The notes beneath the pieces were generated by a model. The model saw only the letters and a list, made by a program, of their open reading frames with translations. It did not search any database and was not told where the DNA came from. The position numbers were made by a program, and so were the translations under genes. 64,000 nt of DNA from Microbacterium sp. Marseille-Q6965 (GTDB lineage Bacteria > Actinomycetota > Actinomycetes > Actinomycetales > Microbacteriaceae): assembly GCF_946151065.1 (NCBI RefSeq), contig NZ_CAMGZA010000004.1, positions 248,001 through 312,000 on the forward strand. Reading direction: 5' to 3'. Below are positions 37,672-45,948 of this stretch, in pieces (positions within the stretch are counted from its first letter, which is position 1; every line of letters begins with the position of its first letter).

Positions 37672-38789
37672 ACCGTACGGAGCCGCTCGTCCTGGGGATC
37701 GAGACGAGCTGCGACGAGACCGGGATCGGCATCGTCCGCGGCCGCACCCTGCTGAGCAACACGATCGCCAGCAGCATGGACGAGCACGCCCGCTACGGCG
37801 GCGTCGTGCCCGAGGTGGCCGCCCGCGCGCACCTGGAGGCGTTGCAGCCCGCGATCGAGCGGGCCGTGACCGAGGCGGGCATCCGCCTGAGCGATCTGGA
37901 CGCCGTCGCAGTGACGAGCGGGCCCGGCCTGGCCGGGGCGCTCATGGTCGGCGTCGGCGCGGCGAAGGCGCTGGCGGTGTCGCTCGACAAGCCCCTCTAC
38001 GCGGTCAACCACCTCGTCGGCCACATCGCGGCCGACATCCTGACCGAGGGCACGGAGCCCCTGGAGTATCCGACCGTGGCGCTGCTCGTCAGCGGGGGGC
38101 ACACGTCGTTGCTGCTGGTGCGTGACCTCACCACCGATGTGGAGCTGCTGGGCGAGACGGTGGACGACGCGGCGGGAGAGGCGTTCGACAAGGTCGCGCG
38201 CATCCTGGGCCTGCCGTACCCCGGGGGCCCGCAGATCGATCGGGCCGCCGAGGGCGGCGACCCCGACGCGGTCCGCTTCCCCCGGGGCCTCTCGCGCGCC
38301 AGCGATCGGGACCGGCATCGCTGGGACTTCTCGTTCTCGGGTCTGAAGACGGCGGTGGCACGCTGGATCGAGCAGCGCGAGGCCGCGGGCGAGCAGATCC
38401 CGCTCGCCGACGTGGCCGCGAGCTTCCGGGAGGCCGTCGTCGACGTCCTGGTGACGAAGGCGCTGGATGCGTGCGCCGCGCACGGTGTGCCGCGGCTGCT
38501 GCTCGGCGGAGGCGTCATCGCAAACCGGCGTCTGCGCGACGTCGCGCTGGCGAGGGCGGCGGCCCAAGGGGTGACCGTGCGCATCCCGCCGTTGAGCCTG
38601 TGCACCGACAACGGCGCGATGATCGCGGGCCTTGCGGCCGAGCTCATCGCCTCTGGGCGCCAACCGTCCACGCTGGCCTTCGGAGCCGACTCGACGCTGC
38701 CCGTCACCGAGATCCAGGTCGCCGAGTCCGGGCCGGGCGCGGTGGCCCAGGCTCACCGCACGGCGTCCGCCGGAGGCGACGCGCCATGA
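37662..38789 (+). CDS. tsaD: tRNA N6-threonylcarbamoyladenosine transferase TsaD
   Basis: 375 residues. [28 protein letters not shown] (metal His), [11 protein letters not shown] (second His pair) and [12 protein letters not shown]. It transfers threonylcarbamoyl to A37 of tRNA together with TsaB and TsaE, both encoded upstream. ATG 37662 has GGAGG 6 bases upstream; GTG 37668, overlapping the rimI stop, is the alternative. The TGA overlaps the next gene. Confidence 0.95.
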   Translation: MHVNRTEPLVLGIETSCDETGIGIVRGRTLLSNTIASSMDEHARYGGVVPEVAARAHLEALQPAIERAVTEAGIRLSDLDAVAVTSGPGLAGALMVGVGAAKALAVSLDKPLYAVNHLVGHIAADILTEGTEPLEYPTVALLVSGGHTSLLLVRDLTTDVELLGETVDDAAGEAFDKVARILGLPYPGGPQIDRAAEGGDPDAVRFPRGLSRASDRDRHRWDFSFSGLKTAVARWIEQREAAGEQIPLADVAASFREAVVDVLVTKALDACAAHGVPRLLLGGGVIANRRLRDVALARAAAQGVTVRIPPLSLCTDNGAMIAGLAAELIASGRQPSTLAFGADSTLPVTEIQVAESGPGAVAQAHRTASAGGDAP

Positions 38790-39184
38790 GCGAGCCGTTG
38801 CGCCGTCGCGACGCGGGGGAGCGCCCGAGAGACGTGCTGGAACGGGCCGCGACCGACCCGGTCGAGCTCATCGAGAGCCTCGCGCACGACGCGCCCTCGG
38901 CGCGCACGCCGGCGCGTCGCGCCCGGCCGCACCGACCGCGGCGGCCGCTGGCGGGGGTGTCGCTCACGGCATCGGTGATCGGGCTGGTGCTGTCATGGTT
39001 CGTGCCCTGGGGCATGCCCGTGTCGGTGGCGGGCGCGCTGCTCGCGATCCTCGCGCTGCGACGCAGTGACGAGCGTCGGGGGCAGGCGTGGTGGGGGCTC
39101 GGGCTCGGCATCCTCGGAGCGGCGTGCGCGTCGTTCTGGATCGGGTGGATCCTCGACCAGCTGAGCGCGACGACCGCCGGCTGA
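38786..39184 (+). CDS. Small membrane protein of unknown function (DUF4190-like)
   Basis: 132 residues. A charged, Arg-rich N-terminal half (to about 60) and two to three membrane segments ([56 protein letters not shown]) with a Gly/Ala pattern like DUF4190 proteins. It overlaps tsaD by ATGA and so shares its transcript. I cannot name a function. Confidence 0.75.
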   Translation: MSEPLRRRDAGERPRDVLERAATDPVELIESLAHDAPSARTPARRARPHRPRRPLAGVSLTASVIGLVLSWFVPWGMPVSVAGALLAILALRRSDERRGQAWWGLGLGILGAACASFWIGWILDQLSATTAG

Positions 39185-39199
39185 CGCGGCGCCGCCGGA

Positions 39200-40081
39200 T
39201 CAGTCCGAGGACTTGAGGATGATCGCCTCCGTCGGGGGCGCGGCGATCGTGCCTGCCAGCTCCTTGGCCCGCGCGAAGGCCGCGTCGGTCGCGTCGCGCA
39301 GCACCTGACCGATGCCGGCGTCTTCGAGCACGGCGATCGCCCGCTCCGTGGTCCCCCGGGGGCTCGTCACCCGGCGCCGCAGCTCGGCGGGCGGCTCGCC
39401 CTCGGCATCGAGCAGCGCCGTCGCGCCCGAGAAGGTGCGTGCGGCGAGAAGAAGAGCGTCCTCGTCGGAGAAGCCCCTGTGCCGCGCCGCCTCGGCGAGC
39501 TTTTCGATGAAGAGGTAGACGTACGCGGGCCCCGATCCCGAGATCGTGGAGATCGCGTCGATGCCGTCGTCGCCGTCCACCTCGATCACCTCGCCGACGG
39601 TCTCGAACAGGCGCCGCACGATCGCGACATCGTCGGCGGTGGCGTGCGTTCCGGCCGCGATGCCCGTGACGCCGCGGCCGACCGTGGACGGCGTGTTCGG
39701 CATGGCGCGGACCACGGACGTGCCGGGGAGCCTCACCTCGTAGGCCGAGAGCGGCACTCCGGCCGCGAGCGTCACGACGATCGCGTCATCGCGCACGTGG
39801 GGCGCGAGCTCGAGCAGCAGCTCGGGCATGAGCTGGGGCTTGACGCCCAGCACGACCACGCGAGCCGCAGCGACCGCCTCGGCATTGGCGTTCGGCTGGT
39901 CCTCCAACGCGACGCTCGTCACGCCGTCGAGGCCGGTCAGCGAGGCGGCGCGGGCGGCCGTGCGATTCGTGACCACGATGCCGCCGTCCACGCCGATCCC
40001 GCCGGCGACGAGACCCCGCACGATCGCTCCTCCCATCGATCCGGCACCGATGAACGCGATCGAGGGCAGCGTGTCGCTCAT
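39200..40081 (-). CDS. proC: Pyrroline-5-carboxylate reductase
   Basis: 293 residues; last step of proline synthesis. N-terminal NADPH motif AFIGAGSMGGAIVRGL, VLGVKPQLMPELL, RAMPNTPSTVGRGVTG, and the C-terminal substrate motif TSPRGTTERAIAVLED. Convergent with the tsaD cluster. The ATG has no Shine-Dalgarno sequence; a TACGAT box ends 6 bases upstream. Confidence 0.96.
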   Translation of the reverse strand: MSDTLPSIAFIGAGSMGGAIVRGLVAGGIGVDGGIVVTNRTAARAASLTGLDGVTSVALEDQPNANAEAVAAARVVVLGVKPQLMPELLLELAPHVRDDAIVVTLAAGVPLSAYEVRLPGTSVVRAMPNTPSTVGRGVTGIAAGTHATADDVAIVRRLFETVGEVIEVDGDDGIDAISTISGSGPAYVYLFIEKLAEAARHRGFSDEDALLLAARTFSGATALLDAEGEPPAELRRRVTSPRGTTERAIAVLEDAGIGQVLRDATDAAFARAKELAGTIAAPPTEAIILKSSD

Positions 40082-40087
40082 GACCCC

Positions 40088-40093
40088 ATCGTA
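40088..40093 (-). promoter_or_regulatory. -10 box of proC (leaderless)
   Basis: TACGAT on the minus strand, 6 bases from ATG 40081, lying just beyond the hairpin that ends the upstream gene. Confidence 0.5.
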
Positions 40094-40099
40094 GGCAAA

Positions 40100-40135
40100 C
40101 GGCGGCCCGCGCGCGATGATGCGCGCGGGCCGCCG
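40100..40135 (-). terminator. Hairpin terminator of the CsbD-like gene
   Basis: CGGCGGCCCGCGCGC (40100-40114), loop GATGAT, GCGCGCGGGCCGCCG (40121-40135): a 15-bp perfect stem. On the minus strand it is followed by GTTTGCC. It separates the CsbD-like gene from proC. Confidence 0.85.
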
Positions 40136-40159
40136 CGATGCTGTCGCGTGAGGACCGAC

Positions 40160-40336
40160 TCACCGGTCGGTGAAGGCGTCCTTCACGTCGTCTCCGAGCT
40201 TCTTGGCCTTGGCCTTGACCTGGTCACCCTGGCCCTCGGCCTCCAGCGACTCGTTGTCGGTCGCCTTTCCGGTGCCCTCCTTGGCCTTGCCTCCCAGCTC
40301 CTCGGCCTTGTGCTTCATGTCGTCTCCGATGCCCAT
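40160..40336 (-). CDS. CsbD-like general stress protein
   Basis: 58 residues: MGIGDDMKHKAEELGGKAKE, then GTGKATDNESLEAEGQGDQ and a Lys/Asp-rich helix. The pattern (KAEELGGKAKEGTGKATDNESLEAEG core) is the CsbD family, small hydrophilic proteins induced by sigma-B-type stress in Bacillus; the molecular role is unknown. AAGGAG lies 8 bases upstream of the ATG, and a strong hairpin follows the stop. Too short for many gene finders. Next to it, upstream, is a YrzE-like membrane protein. Confidence 0.85.
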   Translation of the reverse strand: MGIGDDMKHKAEELGGKAKEGTGKATDNESLEAEGQGDQVKAKAKKLGDDVKDAFTDR

Positions 40337-40388
40337 AGGGCGCTCCTTCCTCTCAGAGGCGGCGTCGCGCGCCGCCGGTGTCGGTCTT

Positions 40389-41285
40389 TCAGCCGCCCAG
40401 GCCGACGCGGTCGACCTTGCGGTGGTATCGCATCCCGGTCATTCCGCCGAGCACGGCGCCGACGAGCGTCACGATCGCGGCGCCCACGGCGGTGAGAATG
40501 CCGGTGGTCGTCGCCGTCTCCGGAGTCACGGGGATGCGCGGGAAGCCGTTGAACATCGCGAGGATGTCCCACTGGCTGCCGGCGATCGCGGTGACCACGG
40601 CAACGACGACCGCGACGACGATGGCCCACAGCCACACCGCGAGTCCCTGCTTGGCGCCGTTGAAGCGTGCCATTCGACCGGCGACGTACCCGCCGGCGAA
40701 ATACGACACGAACAGCAGCACGGCCAGCACGATCGCGCCGAGGATGCTCGCGCCCGTGGGGTTGTCGGTGGCCGCCTCGCCGGCCTCGCCGACGCTGGTG
40801 CCGGTGCCCCAGCTCACGCCCGCGCCGATGGCCGCAGCGAGGGCCGTGAGCAGCACGGCCGTGCCCATGGCGGCGAGCCAGCCGAAGAAGGCCGAGCCGA
40901 ACTTGAATCCCCCGAAGCGCTCCCGCTCGCGCTCCACGATCTCCTCGCGCAGCGCGCGGCGGTCGCCCGGCACCGCATCGAGGCGGCTTCCGCCGTCGGC
41001 GCGGTCGTCCGCGCCACGGTCGTCCCCCGAGTCGTGGCGGTCGTGACGCGAATCGCGGCGGTCGCGATCGTCGTCGCGACGGGTGTCATCCTGATGCAGC
41101 ACGCGCGTCTCGCCGTCGTGACGCGCGGCGTCCTGCCGCACCGCCTCGTCGTGACGGAGAGCGTCGGCGACGCCGGCACGATATGCCGGGTCGTTCTCGA
41201 GCGGTTCCCGCCCGCCTTCCGGCGGGACCCCGCGGCCCACGGGCGGGACGTCGCGGTCCCGGCCGTCCTGCGTTCCCTGGCTCAT
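40389..41285 (-). CDS. YrzE-like membrane protein with charged N-terminal domain
   Basis: 298 residues. The first 130 are extremely hydrophilic, dominated by Asp, Arg and His (TRRDDDRDRRDSRHDRHD), and surely disordered. Then come about four membrane segments with Gly/Ala-rich faces (FFGWLAAMGTAVLLTALAAA, GAIVLAVLLFVSYFAGGYVA, VWLWAIVVAVVVAVVTAIAG, AVGAAIVTLVGAVLGGMTGM), resembling Bacillus YrzE. No known function. A TACCGT box ends 6 bases before the ATG. Confidence 0.75.
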   Translation of the reverse strand: MSQGTQDGRDRDVPPVGRGVPPEGGREPLENDPAYRAGVADALRHDEAVRQDAARHDGETRVLHQDDTRRDDDRDRRDSRHDRHDSGDDRGADDRADGGSRLDAVPGDRRALREEIVERERERFGGFKFGSAFFGWLAAMGTAVLLTALAAAIGAGVSWGTGTSVGEAGEAATDNPTGASILGAIVLAVLLFVSYFAGGYVAGRMARFNGAKQGLAVWLWAIVVAVVVAVVTAIAGSQWDILAMFNGFPRIPVTPETATTTGILTAVGAAIVTLVGAVLGGMTGMRYHRKVDRVGLGG

Positions 41286-41291
41286 GCCGCC

Positions 41292-41297
41292 ACGGTA
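41292..41297 (-). promoter_or_regulatory. -10 box of the YrzE-like gene (leaderless)
   Basis: TACCGT on the minus strand, 6 bases from ATG 41285. Confidence 0.45.
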
Positions 41298-41416
41298 GGA
41301 CGGAACCCCGGCCTCGCGAACCCCCGTTGCGTGAGCGGCACGAGGGCCGTACCCTGTGGCGCCCGTGCGGGCGGAGGGGTGCTGGCGTGAAAGCCGGGCA
41401 CCGCGCGCCGGTCGGG

Positions 41417-42088
41417 TCAGCGGTCGAGGGACGCGAAGCGCTCGACGTCCTCGCTCGTGCCCGAGACGATGATGAGATCGTGGTTGGTCACCACGGTGTT
41501 CGCCTCGGCATAGCGGAACGGCTTGCCGGGGCTCTTCACGCCCACCACCGTGACGTTGTACTTGGTGCGAACGCCCGACTCGTTCAGGCCGATTCCCCGG
41601 ATGAACCGCGGCGGGTACATCTTGGTGAGCACGAAGTCGTCGTCGAAGCGGATGAAGTCGAGCATCCGCCCGCCCACGAGGTGGGCGACGCGTTCACCGG
41701 CCTCCCGCTCCGGATAGATGACGTGGTTGGCGCCGACGCGGGCCAGGATCTTGCCGTGCGACTGCGAGACCGCCTTCGCCCAGATCTGCGGCACCTTGAG
41801 GTCGACGAGGTTGGCGGTGATGAGCACCGACGCCTCGATCGAAGAGCCGACCGCCACGACCGCCACCTGGAAGTCTGCGGCGCCGATCTGCTTGAGCGCG
41901 TCGATGCTGCGGGCATCGGCCTGCACGGCGTGCGTGACCCGCTCGGACCACTTCTGCACGAGCTCGAGGTTCTCGTCGATCGCCAGCACGTCGCGGTTGA
42001 GCCGGTCGAGCTCGCCGGCGCAGGCCGCGCCGAAGCGGCCGAGGCCGATCACGAGCACGGGTGCGTCGTTGCGGATCTGCTCAACCAA
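41417..42088 (-). CDS. ktrA: Potassium uptake regulatory subunit (KtrA/TrkA family)
   Basis: 223 residues. An RCK N domain with VIGLGRFGAACAGEL and the acidic ribose ligand in AIDENLE, then an RCK C domain from about residue 140. These octameric rings bind ATP/ADP or NAD(H) and gate the KtrB channel. The TTG start overlaps the end of the channel gene (TTGGTTGAG read in two frames), with GAAAGG about 8 bases upstream; a longer frame reaching 42385 is the channel's shadow. Cytoplasmic, coupled to ktrB. Confidence 0.9.
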   Translation of the reverse strand: MVEQIRNDAPVLVIGLGRFGAACAGELDRLNRDVLAIDENLELVQKWSERVTHAVQADARSIDALKQIGAADFQVAVVAVGSSIEASVLITANLVDLKVPQIWAKAVSQSHGKILARVGANHVIYPEREAGERVAHLVGGRMLDFIRFDDDFVLTKMYPPRFIRGIGLNESGVRTKYNVTVVGVKSPGKPFRYAEANTVVTNHDLIIVSGTSEDVERFASLDR

Positions 42089-43529
42089 CGATCGGCCTTT
42101 CCACGGGGAGAGAGTAGAGCTGAGAGCGGGATGTCGCCGCGACCGCCGCGGCAAGAGTGACTGTACCAACGCGGCCCATGAAGATCGTCGTCGCGAGCAC
42201 GTACAGCGCCGGGTCGGGCAGCGTCTCGGTGAGCCCGGTCGACAGGCCGACGGTCGCGAAGCCCGAGATGACGTCGAACAGCACCTCGGCGATGGGGGCG
42301 TGCGTGATCTGCGCGATGATGATCGTCGACAGCGCGACGATCGTGGCCCCCCACGCGAGCACCGCGACGGCCACGCGTTGCACATCGCTCGGAATGCGCC
42401 GCCCGAACGCCTCGACGCTGCGGCGGCCCTTGGCCTCCGACCAGACGCTGAGGGCCAGCACGGCGAGCGTGGTGACCTTGATGCCGCCCGCGGTCGACGC
42501 CGAGCCGCCGCCGACGAACATCAGCATCGAGCCGACCACCATGCTCGATCCGTAGAGCTCGCCGATGTCGACCACCGCGAAGCCGCCGGATCGCGTCATC
42601 GCCGACATGAAGAACGACTGGAAGACCGTGTCCCACGCGTTCATCGACCCGTAGGTGCCGGGGTTCTCGTACTCCAGCGCGAGGAATGCCGCCGCGCCGG
42701 CGAAGAACAGGATGACGGTGGTGACGAGGGTCAGCTTGACGTGGAGCGCCCATCGGCGCGGCTGCCGCAGCTGCTTCGAGAGCGCGTAGATGACGGGGAA
42801 GCCGATGCTGCCGAGGAACACCGCCGCCATGATCACGGTGAGGAAGAAGTAGTCGTGGGCGAACACCGCGATCCCGCCGGGGTTCGGCGTGAAGCCGGTG
42901 TTCGTGAACGCCATCGCCGCGTAGTACGGCGCGTACCAGAGCGCCTCCCGCCAGGTGTAGCCCGCCGACATGATGGGCGTGAACAGCAGGATCGCGGCGC
43001 CGGCCTCGATCACGAGCGTCGAGAGGGCGACGGTGCGCAGCAGCTGGCCGACCTCGCCGAGCCGCACCGCCTGGCTCTCGCTCACGGCTCCGCCGTGCGC
43101 GCGCAGCGGGTTGGTGTCGCCCGCGACGATCAGCTTGGCGCGCAGCCCGAGGCGGCGCGAGATCACCAGGCCCAGCATCGACGCCAGCGTCAGAGCGCCC
43201 ATGCCGCCGATGTTCACGCCGATGTAGATCACGGCATTGCCGAACGCGGACCAGTGCGTCGCCATGTCGACCGTGGTCAGACCGGTGACGCAGATGGTCG
43301 AAACGGCCGTGAACAGCGCGTCGGCGAAGGGTGTCGCCTCGCGTCCCGCCGACGAGATCGGCAGCGCCAGCAGGGTCGTCCACAGCGTGACGAGGAGCAG
43401 GAAGACGAGGATCGCGAACCGTGCCGGCGACGACGTCGTGAACTCGCGGAAGAAGTGCCCGAATCGGCGCCACTGGCGCTTTATGCCGCCAAGGGCATCG
43501 ACGCGCGCGCTGAAGGCGCCCTGCGACAT
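42081..43529 (-). CDS. ktrB: Potassium uptake channel subunit (KtrB/TrkH family)
   Basis: 482 residues with four repeated M1-P-M2 units and eight or more visible membrane helices. Filter-like segments are STICVTGLTTVD, AFTNTGFTPN, AMTRSGGFAVVD and GFATVGLSTGL; the Gly in each is the K+ ligand region. Together with the overlapping ktrA it forms a K+ (usually Na+-coupled) uptake system for turgor control. Divergent from an ArsR regulator with a 66-base gap. Confidence 0.92.
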   Translation of the reverse strand: MSQGAFSARVDALGGIKRQWRRFGHFFREFTTSSPARFAILVFLLLVTLWTTLLALPISSAGREATPFADALFTAVSTICVTGLTTVDMATHWSAFGNAVIYIGVNIGGMGALTLASMLGLVISRRLGLRAKLIVAGDTNPLRAHGGAVSESQAVRLGEVGQLLRTVALSTLVIEAGAAILLFTPIMSAGYTWREALWYAPYYAAMAFTNTGFTPNPGGIAVFAHDYFFLTVIMAAVFLGSIGFPVIYALSKQLRQPRRWALHVKLTLVTTVILFFAGAAAFLALEYENPGTYGSMNAWDTVFQSFFMSAMTRSGGFAVVDIGELYGSSMVVGSMLMFVGGGSASTAGGIKVTTLAVLALSVWSEAKGRRSVEAFGRRIPSDVQRVAVAVLAWGATIVALSTIIIAQITHAPIAEVLFDVISGFATVGLSTGLTETLPDPALYVLATTIFMGRVGTVTLAAAVAATSRSQLYSLPVERPIVG

Positions 43530-43582
43530 TCGATCCCCCTCCGAGCGAGAACGTCCTCATGGTACTCCCGCCGCGCTGCCGC

Positions 43583-43588
43583 TACCCT
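43583..43588 (+). promoter_or_regulatory. -10 box of the ArsR-family gene (leaderless)
   Basis: TACCCT, 7 bases before ATG 43596, inside the 66-base spacer shared with ktrB. Confidence 0.45.
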
Positions 43589-43595
43589 CGACCAC

Positions 43596-44012
43596 ATGGC
43601 GGACATCTTCGACGTGATCGCGGACGGCACCAGGCGCGACATCCTGCAGCTGCTGCTGCGCCGCTCGTCGGAGGGGAACGGCGGCACGAGCGTGTCTCAG
43701 ATCGTCGCCGCGCTCGGCGTGAGTCAGCCGACCGTGTCGAAGCACCTGAAGGTGCTGCGCGAGGCCGAGCTGGTGTCGGTCCGCGAGGAGGGGCAGCACC
43801 GCTACTACAGCCTGTCGTCCGCGCCGCTCGAAGAGGTCGACGACTGGCTCGTGCCGTTCTTCGTCGATGAGGCAGACCTGGCCGACGAGGTCGCGTCGCT
43901 GTCGGCGCCGAGCCTGCCCGAGCCCGCCGCGCGCGCGGCCGAGGCGGTGGGGCGCGCAGCGGCCTCGGCCAAGAACGTCGTCCAGTCCGCCCTGAAGCGC
44001 CTCGGCGCCTGA
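43596..44012 (+). CDS. ArsR-family transcriptional regulator
   Basis: 138 residues. Winged helix MADIFDVIADGTRRDILQLL, then VSQIVAALGVSQPTVSKHLKVLREAELVSVREEG-type recognition and wing segments. There are no cysteines, so no thiol metal site of the ArsR/SmtB kind. A tail of about 45 residues rich in Ala/Glu follows. Possible targets are ktrAB (divergent) or itself; the ABC exporter downstream begins 151 bases later. Confidence 0.87.
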   Translation: MADIFDVIADGTRRDILQLLLRRSSEGNGGTSVSQIVAALGVSQPTVSKHLKVLREAELVSVREEGQHRYYSLSSAPLEEVDDWLVPFFVDEADLADEVASLSAPSLPEPAARAAEAVGRAAASAKNVVQSALKRLGA

Positions 44013-44163
44013 GGTCCCGCGGGCTCTTCGGCTCGCTCGCGTAACGCTCGCACGCTCGCCTCGATGGCACGGAGGCGGGGCGCCGGTGTGATGACAGATG
44101 TCACGCGCAGAACGTGACGCGCACCGATCGCGGGGGTGGGCGCGCGGGCGCGAACGTGGAGGC

Positions 44164-45111
44164 ATGGATACACAGACACCTCCCGCGGTCGCGCTGCGCC
44201 GCGTCGTGAAGGAGTTCCGTTCCGGCGGCGTCTTCCGCGCCGTCGACGGGATCGACCTCGACATCCGCCAGGGCGAGATCGTCGCCCTGCTGGGCCCGAA
44301 CGGGGCGGGCAAGACGACCACCCTCGACATGGTGCTCGGGCTCACCCGGCCCACCGACGGCGACGTGGCGGTCTTCGGGCAGGCGCCGCGCGCCGCCGTG
44401 CGCGCGGGTCGCGTCTCCGCCGTGCTGCAGTCGGGCGGCCTGCTGCGCGACCTCACGGTGCGCGAGACGATCACCCTCATCGCCTCGACGTTCGCGGCGC
44501 CGCTCTCCGTCGACGAGGCGATCGAGCGTGCGGGGCTGGGCCGCATCGCCGGCCGGCGCGTGTCGAAGTGCTCGGGCGGCGAGCAGCAGCGCCTGCGTTT
44601 CGCGCTGGCCCTGCTGCCCGATCCGGATCTGCTGATCCTGGACGAGCCGACAGCCGGCATGGATGTGTCGGCCCGCCACGAGTTCTGGGGCACCATGCGC
44701 GAGGACGCACGCGCCGGGCGCACCGTCATCTTCGCCACCCACTACCTCGAGGAGGCGGACGCCTTCGCACAGCGGATCGTGATGATGGCCGGCGGGCGGG
44801 TGATCGCCGACGGCACGACCGCCGAGATCCGCGCCACGGGGACGGGACGCCGCGTCACCGCATACGTCGACCCGGCGGCACAGGACGCCGCCGTGGCGCG
44901 CCTGCGCGAGGCGGGCGCCGACGTCGAGGCCGACGCCGGGCGGCTGCTCGCGCGCACGGCCGATTCCGACGCGATCGCACGCCTGCTCCTCAACGAGCTC
45001 GGGGCGCACGACCTCGAGATCGCCGCCGGCAGCCTCGACGACGCGTTTCAGGCGCTCACCGGCGCCCACCGCCCCGGGAACACTCCCGCCCCGATGGGAG
45101 CCGTGCGATGA
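44164..45111 (+). CDS. ABC-2 exporter ATP-binding protein
   Basis: 315 residues. Walker A GPNGAGKTTT, signature CSGGEQQRLRFAL (Cys in place of the usual Leu/Phe), Walker B LLILDEPTAGMD and H-loop ATHYLEEAD. The C-terminal 90 residues form the extra domain common in DrrA/YvfR-type exporters. Permease gene overlaps by 4 bases; the two-component genes follow. The layout matches the Bacillus yvfRSTU locus. The export substrate (drug, peptide or lipid) is unknown. Start ATG 44164 is preferred; the frame runs further upstream without conserved sequence. Confidence 0.9.
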   Translation: MDTQTPPAVALRRVVKEFRSGGVFRAVDGIDLDIRQGEIVALLGPNGAGKTTTLDMVLGLTRPTDGDVAVFGQAPRAAVRAGRVSAVLQSGGLLRDLTVRETITLIASTFAAPLSVDEAIERAGLGRIAGRRVSKCSGGEQQRLRFALALLPDPDLLILDEPTAGMDVSARHEFWGTMREDARAGRTVIFATHYLEEADAFAQRIVMMAGGRVIADGTTAEIRATGTGRRVTAYVDPAAQDAAVARLREAGADVEADAGRLLARTADSDAIARLLLNELGAHDLEIAAGSLDDAFQALTGAHRPGNTPAPMGAVR

Positions 45112-45872
45112 ACCCCACCTTTTTCGCCATCGAGCTGAAGCGCATCGTGCGCGACGTCACGACGATGTTCTTCGTGGCGATCCTGCCTGCGGTGCTGTAC
45201 CTCATCTTCGGAGCCAACCAGTCGTACGGTGACAACAGCGTCGGCAACGGCAACGTGGCCTTCTACGTGATGATCGGCATGGCCGCCTACGGCGCCGTGA
45301 CCGCCACCGTGGGCGTCGGCGGCATGGCCGCCGTGGAGCAGATGCAGGGCTGGGGGCGGCAGCTGGGCCTCACCCCCATGAGCGACGCCCAGCGCGTCGT
45401 CACCCGCGCCGCCGTCGGGTTCGTCGTCGCGATCGTGCCCGTGGGGCTGATCTACGCGCTCGGCGCGGTGACCGGAGCCGAGGCGGAGCCGCAGGTGTGG
45501 CTGATCAGCGGGCTCGTCGTGCTGCTCGGCTCGGCGGTGTTCTCGTTCTTCGGGCTGCTGTCGGGGCTGCTGTTCCGCAGCGAGGCCGCGGTGAGCGCCG
45601 CCAGCGGGTCGCTGGTGATCTTCGCCTTCCTCGGCAACCTCTACTTCCCCTTGACCGGTCTGCTGCTCGACATCGCGCGCTTCACGCCGCTGTACGGATA
45701 CGTGGCCCTCGCCCGGTACCCGCTCACCGACGGGTGGACGGTGCGGCAGAGCCCCGAGGACGAGTCGGTCCTCGAGCCGCTGTGGGTGCCCACCCTCAAT
45801 CTCGGCCTGTGGGCGGTGGTCTTCATCGCGGCGACGCTGCTCGTCGCGCGTCGCGGCCGGGCGCGGCAGTGA
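45108..45872 (+). CDS. ABC-2 exporter permease
   Basis: 254 residues with six membrane segments: MFFVAILPAVLYLIFGANQS, VAFYVMIGMAAYGAVTATVG, then VGFVVAIVPVGLIYALGAVT and three more. It pairs with the ATPase upstream (ATGA overlap). A hairpin follows before the sensor kinase, so the two-component genes may be expressed at a lower level than the transporter. Confidence 0.88.
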   Translation: MNPTFFAIELKRIVRDVTTMFFVAILPAVLYLIFGANQSYGDNSVGNGNVAFYVMIGMAAYGAVTATVGVGGMAAVEQMQGWGRQLGLTPMSDAQRVVTRAAVGFVVAIVPVGLIYALGAVTGAEAEPQVWLISGLVVLLGSAVFSFFGLLSGLLFRSEAAVSAASGSLVIFAFLGNLYFPLTGLLLDIARFTPLYGYVALARYPLTDGWTVRQSPEDESVLEPLWVPTLNLGLWAVVFIAATLLVARRGRARQ

Positions 45873-45887
45873 GCACATTCGCACCGA

Positions 45888-45921
45888 GGGGTCCCGCATG
45901 CCCGAGGGAATGCGGGACCCC
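45888..45921 (+). terminator. Hairpin between exporter permease and sensor kinase
   Basis: GGGGTCCCGCAT (45888-45899) and ATGCGGGACCCC (45910-45921) form a perfect 12-bp stem with a 10-base loop. There is no T-run, so it may be an attenuator or a processing site. Confidence 0.65.
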
Positions 45922-45948
45922 CGGCCCGGTCCTGGGAGCATGGGAGGC

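Noticed and set aside
41718..43595. Long plus-strand open frame opposite ktrA/ktrB, ending in the ArsR gene
   Set aside because: Only its last 139 codons are real (ArsR, from 43596). The rest is antisense to the potassium system.
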